From positions 62,001 to 126,000 of the forward strand of contig BTPP01000005.1 of the NCBI GenBank assembly GCA_037102815.1: a stretch of 64,000 nt of DNA, given 5' to 3'. The stretch comes from Neurospora intermedia. Its lineage: Eukaryota > Ascomycota > Sordariomycetes > Sordariales > Sordariaceae. Shown here piece by piece: positions 35,301 through 45,911 of this stretch (position 1 is the first letter of the stretch; each line of letters opens with the position of its first letter). The translations under genes and the position numbers were made by a program. The notes under the pieces were generated by a model. That model was given only the letters and a program-made list of their open reading frames with translations, had not been told where the DNA came from and searched no databases.

Positions 35301-36351
35301 GAGTGTGGCTGGCAAGCGTCAAGCAGCTCGTCAGGCGAAGCGTAAACGGGATGAGCTGTCACCCACTCCGGCTGCCACTCCCAACGGCAACGCAACCCCT
35401 GCCAACGAAAAATCCCAACAAGAAACACTCGCGACGGCGTCAGCCGCACCACCGGACGCACACAGAGTCCTCTGGAGCCGCGGTTTCCACAAAGTTAGTG
35501 CCTCTGCCATGGAACAAATCGTTCGCCATCGCTCTGCCAACATGTTTGCGGCGCCCATCCGCGAGAAAGACGCTCCCGGTTATCATAAGGTGATACTGCA
35601 GCCTCAAGACCTTAAATCCATCCGCGCCGCCATCGCCCACGGCAACCGTTCCGCCACCCAAGCTGCCGCTGCCCTACCGGGTGGAGACCCGGGACATATG
35701 CTGGTCTGGCTGCCGCAAATGGAAGAGCTCGTCCCCCCCAGGGGCATCATCAACACGGCCCAGCTGGACCGCGAGCTGGCGCACATGTTTAGCAACGCCA
35801 TCATGTACAACCCAGATCGCTGGCACGGACCTGGGAGCTCCTTCCTAGCGGAAAGAGAGGAAAGGACTGATGATAACAATCAGCCAGGTGGGCACGGCCA
35901 CGGTCATCCAGGGGATGTGCTGGGATACAAGGTCGACGAGTTCGGCGTGGTAAAAGATGCGAGGGCAATGTTTTCCGAGGCCGATTCGCTGTTGGCGGAC
36001 TTGAGGGTTGCGGAGGATGGGAGGGTCAAGTCGATGATGGAGGACGGGACGCTGCAGAAGATGCCGTCGGTGAATGGAAGTCAGAATCATTCTAGGCAGG
36101 CGAGTAAGGGGGGTGAGAAGGCTGAAGAAGAGCAGAAGGACAAGGATAAGCCTAGCGGTGACGGTGATAAGGAGAAAGACAAGGATGGTGATGTATCAAT
36201 GATCGGCGATAAGGAGGAGGAGGCACGAGTGGATGGAAAGGTTGATGAGGAAGCGGATGGAGAAGGGACGGCGACTGAGACTGAAACTGCTGGTGGGAGC
36301 AATGGTAATCCAAGCAAGCGGAGGAGGGTGACAAGAGGGGAGAAGGGTTGA
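32398..36351 (+). CDS. BRD8/Bdc1-like bromodomain protein, probable NuA4 subunit
   Basis: A 1317-aa frame. The ATG at 32398 was chosen because the conserved N-terminal helix follows it (YTPLESLFLLRGIAKHGLD, AFHRIADLLQQN, LQELFLHLLWDELK), as in BRD8-type proteins; the frame extends upstream only by non-ATG codons. A coiled-coil follows at about 135-180. The long middle is very rich in Pro and Gln, with 17 consecutive Pro at 243-259 and 17 consecutive Gln at 762-778. A bromodomain lies near 1030-1150, ending with the acetyl-lysine-binding YNPD (AIMYNPDRW). The C-terminus is acidic/basic with a KRRRV signal. BRD8 and S. pombe Bdc1 belong to the NuA4/TIP60 histone acetyltransferase, so a chromatin role there is the best inference. 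Confidence 0.85.
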   Translation: MTTTSRDAYTPLESLFLLRGIAKHGLDQQAFHRIADLLQQNHLIKLAPSYDAARLRPEPLQELFLHLLWDELKQEHDTPGPKPDGDLSPNSKRRRLQPPPLPTLREAHQYVPKIESLYRKLEQTYVNQTLQEIDQYERHYDRLQTEVRVLEQAVARDEEQERRQKIPDGVPAQDGPVAHKQSPALGSVPSPVAVQGPGARLPNGASHGPSPVASPRIASPRLPPPQSQSPRTPSTPQLPIPTPPPPPPPPPPPPPPPPPSQQHQQQQHQPPPPPPIPPQLPPQVSAHIPPRPEVARHASVPSPTTQLPPVRSSPAPLPPTTLPPTLPPTTTAALQPQLVSSPRLGHHNIPRGPITSGPGSPRPMTAGGGIPHVLQPPASFSQAPPQPPQPPKPSTPTGGLPRLDSIAGPSRQSPVLQTAHHPATTLPQPQPLIPGQAQGGQLKWEPPYQPQAGHRPILGPGQQHPHYSPVSQPAQPLHSPRLPSHPPPQQVQQHPVVTRPPQPPPMKPQVLIPPQTGQHYAPPLQPAPNRAMSDSPGPSPVRQPVASNAATGIPRANYQQHPSPYPPYHLPQHLQQGAAVSSPPQSPSAIPPRLTHGLAAPQQQRSPPPLQPQQQQSPQHQPQALQAPPPFSQPVTTSMAPSPSLAPIQSEVQRAYPSPYPPQLPQPSHPPQAHPPQAPHPPQVPHQHPPQAHQVPQVPQASQAPQPHVPRTPQVHPTPHLPHPPQASLPQVTQAQSPRIPPITHAPQPPVTHAPHVPHPPQQQQQQQQQQQQQQQQQPQQPQPPIPQHRPRSQSAATTYSGPRFSPITSVTTTLVPPAKLGLGTGTKWVSAASASTPKLPDVRSGGDEIRPPAFEPLSPVQQPAVLPSARQDAARPSPARQPTNETSRARGSIPLVGPQPTPASQARQQAAQKVSRPLDKPTASEQPSTVKEIAKESAKEPEPATSVKNEVDTPRATMDTGDTTADESVAGKRQAARQAKRKRDELSPTPAATPNGNATPANEKSQQETLATASAAPPDAHRVLWSRGFHKVSASAMEQIVRHRSANMFAAPIREKDAPGYHKVILQPQDLKSIRAAIAHGNRSATQAAAALPGGDPGHMLVWLPQMEELVPPRGIINTAQLDRELAHMFSNAIMYNPDRWHGPGSSFLAEREERTDDNNQPGGHGHGHPGDVLGYKVDEFGVVKDARAMFSEADSLLADLRVAEDGRVKSMMEDGTLQKMPSVNGSQNHSRQASKGGEKAEEEQKDKDKPSGDGDKEKDKDGDVSMIGDKEEEARVDGKVDEEADGEGTATETETAGGSNGNPSKRRRVTRGEKG
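34681..34731 (+). repeat. CAG/CAA tract encoding 17 Gln
   Basis: Mixed CAA and CAG codons in frame within the bromodomain gene, residues 762-778. The mixture of codons should make it less prone to slippage than a pure CAG run. Confidence 0.9.
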
Positions 36352-37581
36352 AATGTTGGTGCATAAGGACGATGTTGAAGAGTACCTCTATCTGTCTAGA
36401 ACAGAAAATTTGTGGCTGTAGTGATCATCGCACAATATTTCGCTATTACTCCCCCTCTGTTTAGGTGTTGGTCTAGACTTCATGGCTAAGTTGATCTCCA
36501 TATCAGAAATAAACAAAGTTAGGTAGCAACTTCATAACCATCACTCCAGCATCTTCGCTCTGCAAGTCTCCCTCCTTTTCTTGGCTCAATACTTTTTGGA
36601 AAAAAAAAACCCATATTCGAATTGTGATGATTTTTTCTCTTTCTAACGTTAACGTCAAAAACCGGACCCAACTATATGGAACGGAGTATGATGACCACTA
36701 AACTAACTCCACCATATATGTACTCAGTTGATTTGGTCTCATCAAGTCAGAACACCTCGTGGCTTCGTATTAGGACTTGAGGGATATAACTTGGTGCAAC
36801 TTCATGACCTCCTACTGTACCATTTGATACCTTCAATTTCATTCTATGCCATTGAAGAATATGTAACCAATCTTGATTGCCATGATGCATTCTTACCTCT
36901 ACCTTGCTACCTACCTTTCTCTTCTTTTGTCTTCTGCAATTTCAACAGAAACACCACGTTTGAATGAGGGAGCGAACAAGTGATACAAGATAATGCGTCA
37001 AGTATATTTCAAATGACCGTTGTGAAGTTCATCTTGAAAAAGAAGAACATAGAAGGCAGAGGTGCAAAGGCGCTTACACGCCATCCGACCAGACTACATT
37101 GGTAAATACAAAATAAAGTCCATTTACTAACAGGACGAACTGAAGAAGAGAATAGAAAGGTGCAAAACTGAGTGCCGCCTTCCAAGCCAACATGAAGCCA
37201 ACTCAATCCAACCTATGCCCATTGCAAACAATCCTAGAGGTATTCCAGTCCGTATCCAGCCTGATGTTGGGTATCCAGGTATCCAGGCAGTTCCATCCCA
37301 TCCTTCCGTCCACTTTTTTGATGCAACTTGATACTTAATTCCACGTACAATGATAGTCGACATTATCCAGCACTGCCTGCTTGTTGTGCCTTTGTGCTGC
37401 TAACAGGCCACGACCCGAGAGAGCGAGTGTAGTGGGTATACCAACTTTCACTCAGTTTACCTCCTCTTCCTTATACCATTCCCATCATCTTCATCGTACT
37501 CGTCACCCCTTAAAACCAATATCACCACCCACTCCTCCTCCCCTTCCTCCCCGGAGTCAGCTTCGCGAGTCCAATGTCCCA
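36352..37581. other. Convergent 3' interval, 1.2 kb
   Basis: Comparatively AT-rich, with short A and T runs, between the bromodomain gene and the coiled-coil gene that ends at 37582. Probably 3' UTRs; no gene seen. TACCTCTA motifs occur near 36384 and 36896. Confidence 0.5.
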
Positions 37582-40332
37582 CTAAGACTTCAAACCTCTC
37601 TGATTCTCTTTCCCTGCCGCCCTCGCCTCCGTAGCCGCCGTTGGCGCACTAAAGCTCCTAGTCCCTTCGCCAGGCGTCGTCATCACGTCGGTGCTCTTCT
37701 TAAGCACACCGGCATAACTCAAGTCATTGCTGATGACCCTCGCCTTGCTCGGCGACTGTGTGCGCTTGCTCGGCGATAGTGGTCGTCTGGTAGGTGAAGC
37801 GTTCCTCTGCTTGTTCGGGGAGGGCGCGCGCTTGCTAGGGGACTCGGGCCTCTTGTTCGGCGATGGAGCACGCCCCGACTTGTTCGGCGATGCGTCTCGT
37901 TTCTTGGGGGTGGGGTCCCGGCCTCTGTCCCGCTTATCAGGGCTGTCTGGCCGCTGTTTTTCGGGCGAGGCGGGACGTTTTACTGGCGAGAGGGGTCGCT
38001 TCTCGGGGGATTGAGGTCGGGATTTGATCTCGCGACTTCGGCCGCGTTCGCGGCGCTCGCGGATCATGGCCAGGGCTTCTTCCCGGGATACAGGGAGTTC
38101 ACCCCTCGATTCCGACCGCGGCTTGGTGATGTTGATGTCGCCGTCGATGTCCATTGCGTTTTCGCTGGTGGCGCTAGCGACGCTTCCCTTCGAAGGGGTT
38201 CTGAACATCCTGCCGAGGTCTGCATTGGTAGACGCTTCCTTGAGAGGAACCTTGGTCGTGATGGTGCTTGAGTTCATGGTAGATCCAAACATTGATGCGT
38301 GCGCTAGGCTGGAGGGCGAGTAGCCTAGCTTGGACTTGGAGAGGTGATCGATATGTCGTGAGGCGGGCCCCGGAGTGTGATTAGGTGGTTGCGGCTGTGA
38401 CTTCTGGCTATCGTGGCTGGAGCGGGAGTTAGCCCTATCCCCTTCTTCTCCCTCGTTCTCCCTTGGTTGAGGGGGCGGTACGTTTTCTTTTTGTTCTTGA
38501 CTGTCGCTATGAAGCACGGGCTCTTCCCAGTTGAGATGGCTTTGCTGGATGCTAGTGGTAGCCGTAGCGGTCGAGGCAGTAATGGTTTGTACCGATCCAG
38601 ACATGACGGAGCTGATGACCGAGGAGGCTGGTATCGTAGGAATGTTCCCCATCACATCGCTGCTAATTGACTCGGCATACCGCTTGTGTGGCGCCGTCAA
38701 CAAACTCTGCAACGACGCCCTCTCCGAGTCCAGCACATAGTCGGGCACACCGTCACTATCCGGCGTCCTTCGATGTCTTGACATGATACTATCCTGCATC
38801 TCCGACCAAGCTTGTGACTGGCCCATTCGGGAATCCGCCATGCGTGAGGACTGATCGGTTGTCCGCTGGTGTCGTTGTCGCTTGTAGAGGCTTTCACGCT
38901 CTTTCGCGCCGTTAACGGGCACGGCGGGTACTTGTAGCTTGTCCAACTCCTCCTGTGATACGGTCCGAAAAATCCCCTGCTCTGGTAAAAAGACTTTGCT
39001 TTTCTGCCCCGACTTCTTTGCACTTTCGGCCCTGAGCTGCTCAGTCTTCGTCCTCTTAGCCGACGGAGGCGAGACCTTGTCCCCGCAGGGTGATGGTGAA
39101 GCGTCCCTAAGAATCACCAGATCACCCGCATCCGTGACTTTGTGAGGGCTGATTTCTGACCACTTCCTTTTCGCACCGTCCATGCCCCCAATACTTGGCC
39201 TCTTGGAAGCCGCCCGGGCGCCGGCGCACATTTTGAGGTTGCATTCAACTTCCATGAAAGCGATTAGCTCCAAAGCACGATCAGCTCGTTGCTTCTCCCA
39301 CTGCCAGAGTTCTTTGAGTTCTTCGATTTCGGATTCGCTTGTCGCGGAATGGCTGAGGTCGGCGGTGTGGTGGATATAAGACTTGAGAGCGGCGAAGTCG
39401 TCTTCTGGTTGTGGTGGTTCCATGCCGCCCATTTCGACATCTTTCGACTCCGGTAGTGGTATCTTTCCCTCGGCCGCAATCCGTGCCAGCTCCTCACTCT
39501 TAGCTAGCGCCTTGAACGCGTCCCTTTCCATCTCCAAAGTATTGATGTGTTCCAGCGCTTTGTTGAGTTGTTCTTGGAGCCCGGCCAAGACATTTCTCGC
39601 TTCGATGGCTTCCTGTTCGCGCGCCTGTGTTCGTCCCTTTTGTTGCTCGAGTTCTTCTTCGGCAGCCTTTTGCGCGGCTCGGCTGGTGTGCAGCTCCGTT
39701 TCGGCGGTTTTCAAAGCGGTGCGAGTGGATTTGAGCTGTTTTTGCAATTCGACAATGTCGGACTGGGCTTTGAAGGCCTCCTTACGCGCTTTGCGGATCT
39801 CCTTCTCCCAGATGGCTTGCGTGTGGGCGAGGGATTCTTTGGCGCGACCGTAGTCCTCCTGGGCGTTGAGAAGCGATCAGTTCCTGCTCTAAAGAAAAGG
39901 AGTATGGTGGGGCGAAGGGATGGACAAACTTACCATAACAACTTCCAGTCTGTGGGAAACCTTCTTCTCCCTCTCCTTCCCTTCCTCAACCTGCTGCCTC
40001 AGTACCTTGACCTCCTCACGCAGTCGTCGCACTTCGGCCTCTGCCTCCTCGCGCCCGAGCACGGCTCGCTGGAGAGCGGCATCGGTTGTTTTGCGCTCCT
40101 GCTGTTTGGCATGGAGGGCCATCGAGTTGAATTGGCTGACCTTTTCGGCAACCGAGTTGTCGCGACCGTCTTTGGGCGACAGTAAGGAGGGGCCTTCGCG
40201 CAGTTGGTTGTGGGAAATGGGCTGTAGGGGATCGGGAGGGCTGATGGTGAGGAGGTTGACGCTGTGGTCGTCGCCGCCTCCTATGACGGGGGGCTTTGTC
40301 GGCGAGTCGGGAAGACCCGACGACGCTTCCAT
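37582..40332 (-). CDS. Coiled-coil protein with twelve S/T-P-x-K/R motifs and two KEN boxes
   Basis: Exon 1 is 40332-39934 and exon 2 is 39858-37582, with a 75-nt intron (GTAAGT...CAG, phase 0); product 891 aa. After an acidic N-terminus, a long coiled coil runs from about 65 to 310 (EKVSQFNSMALHAKQQERK; REEAEAEVRRLREEVKVLR is close; EDYGRAKESLAHTQAIWEKE across the splice). The middle is Ser-rich. At about 749-840 an Arg/Lys-rich block has twelve S/T-P-x-K/R motifs in about 90 residues (SPEK, SPVK, TPKK, SPNK, SPSK), the full CDK consensus. KEN sequences lie near 590 (QKENVP) and at 883-885 (GKENQRG). This points to a cell-cycle-regulated cytoskeletal or spindle protein, but I cannot name it; similar proteins appear confined to filamentous fungi as far as I know. 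Confidence 0.8.
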
Positions 40333-41503
40333 GGCTGGTGGTGTTGTGTGCAAATTGATGGGATCAATGCAATGTAATGGATGCGATGGGCGACAGGATA
40401 AGTGGCATGTGGTGGTGGTGGTGGTGGTGGTGGTGGTGGTGGTGGTGGTGGTAGTAGTAGCTCGATGTCGACAATGCAATGTTGACGGAGGTTGACAATG
40501 TCGGTTGACAAAGACGCGTTCGACGGTGCGACTTGTCGCGGGGAGGGGGGTATCTCGGGGATCTCTAGAGGCAATACTGCGTCATTCGGCTTTGGACCAT
40601 CAATGGAAAAGATCAAATGCGGATCGGGTGGTTGATCTTGGATTCCGCCTTGCAGTAGTGTGGATGTTTGTGGAAAGATTTAGGTTGCGTCAGGCGGCCA
40701 GTCGTTTTTCCCCAGCTTGGTTTATTTTTCGGGTCTTGGGTGGGTTTGTTTCTCTGTCAACACTGCAGTCAGTGCAGCAAGAACTTAAACACAAGGGCAC
40801 AGTGCTATCGGCACACCACATCGAGCACCTGTGTTTACTCCTCACAAATGGAAGACAAAATGACTCGAGATGCACCACACTCTGATGTAATTGAGTTGCG
40901 CAGTAAACAAAAAAGGATTTCGGTGAACAGATGGGATATGCAGACAAAGGAACAACAAGATGTGTTCGATGAAATAATCGATTCATTCCATCCCGTGCCC
41001 GTCCCTCCTTGTACACTATGTATTCCTTCAGCCTGGCTGGTTTTACGACCTTGGGCAAATTGGAGAAAATCTGTTTACTTGTACAGTGTCCATAGCTCTG
41101 CGCAATGGCTTCCAGGTGCGCCGTGTTGCCTGGGTAACGAGCTCAAGCTTAGTACTTGACAGATGCAGTAAACACGTGGGAACCCCGCCTGCCTTCGAGT
41201 CATTGGCCAGCCTTGCATTTTGCATCCTTTGTGCATCCCATTTTGCCCAATTGACGACCGAGATGACATGTCCATACCTATGATCGGGAACAGGGGACTT
41301 TAACCCGGAGACGGGAGCTTGGAAAGGGAAACGGAAGCTTCCTTCCTTTCCACCCTTCCATTTTCTCGGCGTCGCAACATCGATCTGTTCATTGCATTAG
41401 TTACCACCTGTCCCATTCCATTGCTGTTTTCTCTTGGTCTTCTTGTTCTTCTTCTTCTTCTTTGGATGTTCACAAATCACTAGGTAGCCATCATATCGTC
41501 AAC
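40333..41503. other. Divergent intergenic interval
   Basis: About 1.2 kb upstream of both the coiled-coil gene (minus) and the MAPR gene (plus). It starts with the GGT microsatellite listed separately. A CTT/TTC-rich stretch at about 41438-41463 lies just before the MAPR ATG. No gene seen. Confidence 0.5.
40411..40460. repeat. GGT/GTA trinucleotide microsatellite
   Basis: Fourteen consecutive GGT units are followed by GTA units, in the presumed 5' leader of the minus-strand coiled-coil gene, about 80 bp before its ATG. Confidence 0.9.
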
Positions 41504-42453
41504 ATGGCCGATACCGACGCCGTCCGCCGGCGCAAGCCCGAATCCAAGACACCTCTCACCAACGAGCCCGGTCACGATACGGCCTCAGCTACCGAAGACT
41601 CCGATGTCGAAGAGATCATCCGCCCCGGCTTTCCTCCCCACTCCGAATCCCGAAATGGCGGCAAGAAGAAGAAAGCTCCCAAACGCCGAATCGAAGACGA
41701 AGACGAATCCAACCCCTGGCTCCTCGACATCCTCCGTGTCATCTCCTTCCTCTTCCTGGCCTCTTGCGGTCTCAGCTACCTCATCTCCAATGGCGAGTCC
41801 TTCTTCTGGGGCATGTCTCACCCGCCCAACTATCTCCAGTTAGAATGGTGGAAGTCTCAATTGGTAGGTCCTTCGATCGATGCTTCCCTTCTCCAGCCGC
41901 TGGTCCAGCAGCACCAGCTGACAAGGCGGTGACGTAGCGCGGCCCCATCTACCTAACCCCGGCCGAACTCGCCGCCTTCGATGGCACCGATGAATCCAAA
42001 CCCATTTATCTCGCAATCAACGGCACCATCTACGACGTCTCCGCCAACCGACGCACCTATGGTCCGGGCGGTTCCTACCACGTCTTTGCCGGCGTTGACG
42101 CTTCGCGCGCTTACGTCACCGGCTGCTTCGCCGAGGACCGCACCCCCGACATGCGCGGTGTCGAGGAAATGTTCCTTCCTCTCGACGACCCTGCCGTGGA
42201 CAACAAGTACTGGACCCCAGAAGAACTCAAGCAGTTGAAGAGAAAAGAGATGGAGGAGGCCCTGAAAAAGGTCAATGATGCCCTGAAGCACTGGGCCAAC
42301 TTCTTCGGGAAGAGCAAGAAGTACAGGTTCGTGGGCTATGTCAAGAGAGACAAGGACTGGTTGAAGAAGGAACCAGTGCCCAAGCTGTGTGAGGCGGCGG
42401 GGAGGGGCAGGACGCCTAGGTCACCGCCGGAGGAGGAAAAGAAGAAGCACTAG
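41504..42453 (+). CDS. MAPR-family cytochrome b5-like heme/steroid-binding membrane protein
   Basis: Exon 1 is 41504-41863 and exon 2 is 41938-42453, with a 74-nt intron (GTAGGT...GTAG, phase 0); product 291 aa. The N-terminal 70 residues are acidic then basic (KKKKAPKRR). One membrane segment is at about 75-97 (WLLDILRVISFLFLASCGL). The b5-like MAPR domain begins right after the splice: YLTPAELAAFDGTDESKPI, then INGTIYDVS, then GPGGSYHVFAGVDASRAY and TPDMRGVEEM. The missing axial histidine pair and the YGPGGSYH motif are typical of MAPR proteins (Dap1/PGRMC, neuferricin) rather than true cytochrome b5. The C-terminus is Lys-rich. Family members bind heme and support P450 or sterol enzymes; an ER or nuclear-envelope place is likely. 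It is longer than Dap1 because of the N-terminal extension. Confidence 0.9.
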
Positions 42454-42886
42454 GACATGACTCCTGAGGATGGTGGTAATGGTATGGAAAACAGAACAAA
42501 TTACATGATTTCTTACCCAAGAAACTCTGCGGCAGTATTGATTATTTCTCTTGACAATAACAGGTCGAGCAGGTACTTACCAATGGATCAAAGTACAGTT
42601 TGAACAGTTTAAACATCGAACAGAACAAGATACCAGAGGATCATGACACTCGATTTCATGCAATATCTACCTCTACCCAACCAACAATGCCACGCTCGCA
42701 GCAATCTAGTGCCCGGCTCTAAACCCCAAAAAAAGAAAAGAAAAAAATAACAACGTCGCTGACAAAGAAACATGGGCCAGCGCGCCGAAACCGAGAAAGT
42801 CAGTTACCCTTCTTAAAACATCGTACAATTCAACTTGAGGATTTCATTGTCAATTCAACCTCTCCACCTTGCTCCACTTTCGTGAA
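42454..42886. other. Convergent 3' interval
   Basis: Presumed 3' UTRs of the MAPR and cupredoxin genes, with an A-rich run near 42728-42750. No gene. Confidence 0.6.
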
Positions 42887-43875
42887 CTAGAGGAACAAGA
42901 AAGCAACAGCACCACCAGCGACAAGCGCAAACATGCTCGTAGTTCCAGCAGCAGAGAGAATACCCGCACCAGCAGTCACTGGCACAGCGGTGGAAGAGCC
43001 ACTAGGACTCGTCGAGTTGGACGGGGTGGTTCCGGTGCTTGGCCCGGTAGTGGTGCTGCCATTGGTAGAACCAGAGCCAGTACCACTGCCAGTGCCCGAG
43101 CCAGAGCCCGAGCCAGAGTCACTGCCGGAACCAGAGCCTGAGCCCGAGCCAGAGTCACTGCCGGAACCGGAGCCAGAGCCAGAACCGGAGCCAGAGCCAG
43201 AGCCAGAGTCGGAGCCAGAGCCAGAACCGGAGCCAGAACCGGAGCCAGAACCGGAGCCAGAACCGGAGCCAGAACCGGAGGGGACGATGGTAGTGGCCTT
43301 GGCTGCGAGGGCCTTGTAGTTCTGTAGTGACTTGGTGGCGTTGGAAGATGGGCTAATTTCTCTGTTAGTCCTTCATTCATTCATAGGTACCTCTACCCAC
43401 AAACGCAGAATCCAAACAGGGATACTCACTCTTCATTAACAACCATCACCATCCCATTCTGGCAATGCTTCCCCTGCGCACAATACAACCACATCGGGTT
43501 CTTGTTCTTCACCATCACGGTGTACACCGGCACATTACCTCCATGTCCAGAGGTGGTACCATTCATGTTCTTGCCGTCTTTGGTTGCTGCTTTTAGGCCT
43601 GCGGCAACAGGCATGAAGCCCGAGTTTATCCCTGTTACGTTGCTGTGCATCGCAATAGGCTGGCAGGGGTTGTCAAAGGTCGACTGCGTGACCGTGTGAT
43701 TGCCGGCCACAAACTGGAACTGGATGGCCTCACCCGGCTCAGCCGAGATCTTGTTGGGGGAGAAGACGAGGGTGCCGTTGTAGCCAACAGAGACGACGTG
43801 GGTTTTTTGGGCCGTGACTGTCATGGTTGATGAGAGGGTGGCGAGCCCGGCGAGAAGGAGGTTGGTGTAATGCAT
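42887..43875 (-). CDS. Extracellular cupredoxin with Ser-Gly repeats and a GPI-anchor signal
   Basis: Exon 1 is 43875-43430 and exon 2 is 43352-42887, with a 77-nt intron (GTGAGT...TTAG); product 303 aa. The ATG at 43875 gives a signal peptide of about 22 residues. The cupredoxin domain spans about 25-150 and keeps all four type-1 copper ligands: H60 (AGNHTV), C132, H137 and M142 ([12 protein letters not shown]). A Ser-Gly/Ser-Asp repeat of roughly 80 residues follows, then a Thr/Ser-rich spacer and a hydrophobic C-terminal segment ([15 protein letters not shown]) preceded by small residues, as in GPI-anchored proteins. This is the layout of fungal extracellular serine-rich, stellacyanin-like proteins, so cell-surface copper binding is likely; whether it transfers electrons is unknown. 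Confidence 0.9.
43066..43281 (-). repeat. Degenerate 6-bp tandem array encoding Ser-Gly repeats
   Basis: Tandem units of the type CCAGAR/CCGGAG on the plus strand encode alternating Ser-Gly with occasional Asp inside the cupredoxin gene. Similar neighbouring units make length variation between strains likely. Confidence 0.85.
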
Positions 43876-45911
43876 TTTGTAATTTGTTGTTGTGTTGAGT
43901 GTGTGTAGGGTAGGTATTTGAAGATCTGGTAAAGGGAAATTCAACTTAAAAGACCGTCGTCCGTCTAGCGGTTTGTCGTCGTCGTCGTCGCCGTTGGGTT
44001 AAATGAGAGGGAGTATGGTGGTAAGATGTAAAAGCGACTAGCGCTGTATTATTGTCGAAGACCAAAAAGAGGTAGTAGGTAGGACCAGCCTGGCCGATTC
44101 GAAAGGTAGGTAAAGACCGAACGACGGCGGAGAAAGAAAGGAAGAGAGAAAAGAAAAGAAACGACCCGTGTGGTGGGTTGAGATGGTGGATATGGAAGAC
44201 GATGACGAAAAGAAAAGCCCGGGAAAGAGATGGAGAGGGTATCGTAAGGATATAAGTCAACTGTCCAGGCCCAGATTTTTTATGAATCGCTCTGATGTCG
44301 ATGGAGCCTAGAGATATCCATGTCTTAACCATGGTTAGCAACATGTTAGGTTTCATCGACAGAGGGAGTTGACATTCTGGGGTAGAGGATCCGTACTAGG
44401 CTCCGTAGTAGCCAAGACGGAGTGTGGTATTGAAACATCACGGTGTTTGGAGTTTCCGGGGCAGGAACGGGGCCATATCAGCTGGGGATATACTTACGCC
44501 AAAGACACAAGCTGTTGGCTATAGGAGAGAGAGTATGGCTTTTTAGAAAGCTAGCGAATCCCCCTCAAAACTTCGTTTCAGTAAGGTACCTCTTAATCAA
44601 GGCATCTCGGTATAGCCCCAGAAGTCGAAACGAAAACAATGGCTGTAGCGAACTTGAGATAGGTTGGATTTCTACCCAACCTTGTGAAGCGTGTACGATG
44701 GTAAAGCTCGTACCGGCATCTATAGAGAATAGAATGATAGGTGAATTGGGTCTTGTAAAGAATGCGCCTGAATGCCTCCATGACTGGATTGTAACGAAGG
44801 AAAGTGGAATAACACTGGGGAGAGAATGAATGAAACGAAAGCTGTCACTTGTCTGCCCGCTTTGCGAACTGAAGATCCTCCTGCAGATTTGGGTTCGATT
44901 GAAGTTTGTGAAGATCTTGATATCTCTGCGACACATTGCCACCTGCCCACCCGTCTGAATCACTCCATGAAGCCAAAGCCCACCATCCCCATCTCAATTA
45001 CTCAGTCGTCGCGATACTGAAATCTGGAAGCCAAGCAAAGACAAAGTGCAAAGCCGAATTAAGGTTTGGATCCCTGCTACTAAGCGCCAGGGGCCGTCTG
45101 TGACCAGGGGTCAGAGCACAGCCGGCAACCGACCATCGCCAATGAGATCTGCGACGCATCTGATACACGGATCCGGTTTCACTCCCTCCACGACTCGGTT
45201 AACCTTCTAGATCTTCCCTTGCTGGATCTCATCGATCCGAGGGCCGATGTCGGAAATGTCAAAGTGCCAAAGTTGGGCGTTGGGACGAATTAGCATCAGT
45301 CGTGATCTCAGAGCTAAGACGGGGTCTGAGCTTGGGGGTTTCGGTGATTAGACGGTCTAGACCTTTCTCCCTTCCTTCGTACACAGTGAAGGCAGGAAGC
45401 TAATAGGGTTGGAAAGGACGATGGAAAACCACATGGCTATTGAAGTTGTTCCGAACATTGGAAATTGCGAGCCTGCCCTGCATATTGTACATCAGCCATC
45501 TGTCATCATCGACTATCAAGTTACCTCTACCAGGTTCTGGCGAATAAACAAGCATCGTTTTGAACTCCCCTCTATTACACTTGCCATCTTGACTGGCGAA
45601 TGACGGTAAATGTCCTCGAGCTTGAGCCGTACAGCTCACACTCGCTGCTCTCCAGTCCCTTTCTTGACCTTCGAGTTCAATGCTTGTGCCATTGTTCAAT
45701 GTCGTGAACCGGTGTTGTACGGCAAAGGGTCCACGCCAGGCATAACACGTGTTCCGTAACCTCTTTTTGACAGACGTAGCTTGATAAATGCGCAGATGGA
45801 GCTCCGTCAGATGCCGATAGCATGATCATACTGTCGGTCAAGTTGAGCTTGCCATGTGCCGTCGGAGTAGGAGGCATGAACCCTCCCTCATCTCTCCCAT
45901 CAACAGCACAA
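43876..45911. other. Intergenic interval, 2.0 kb
   Basis: Lies between the cupredoxin promoter and the CENP-X 3' end. It has a GTC/GTCGTC run near 43973-43993 and purine-rich stretches near 44120-44165. A 128-codon plus-strand frame (44443-44829) and overlapping minus-strand frames show no family features. Confidence 0.5.

Noticed and set aside
44443-44829. 128-codon plus-strand frame
   Set aside because: No ATG in good context and no features; opposite strand equally open.
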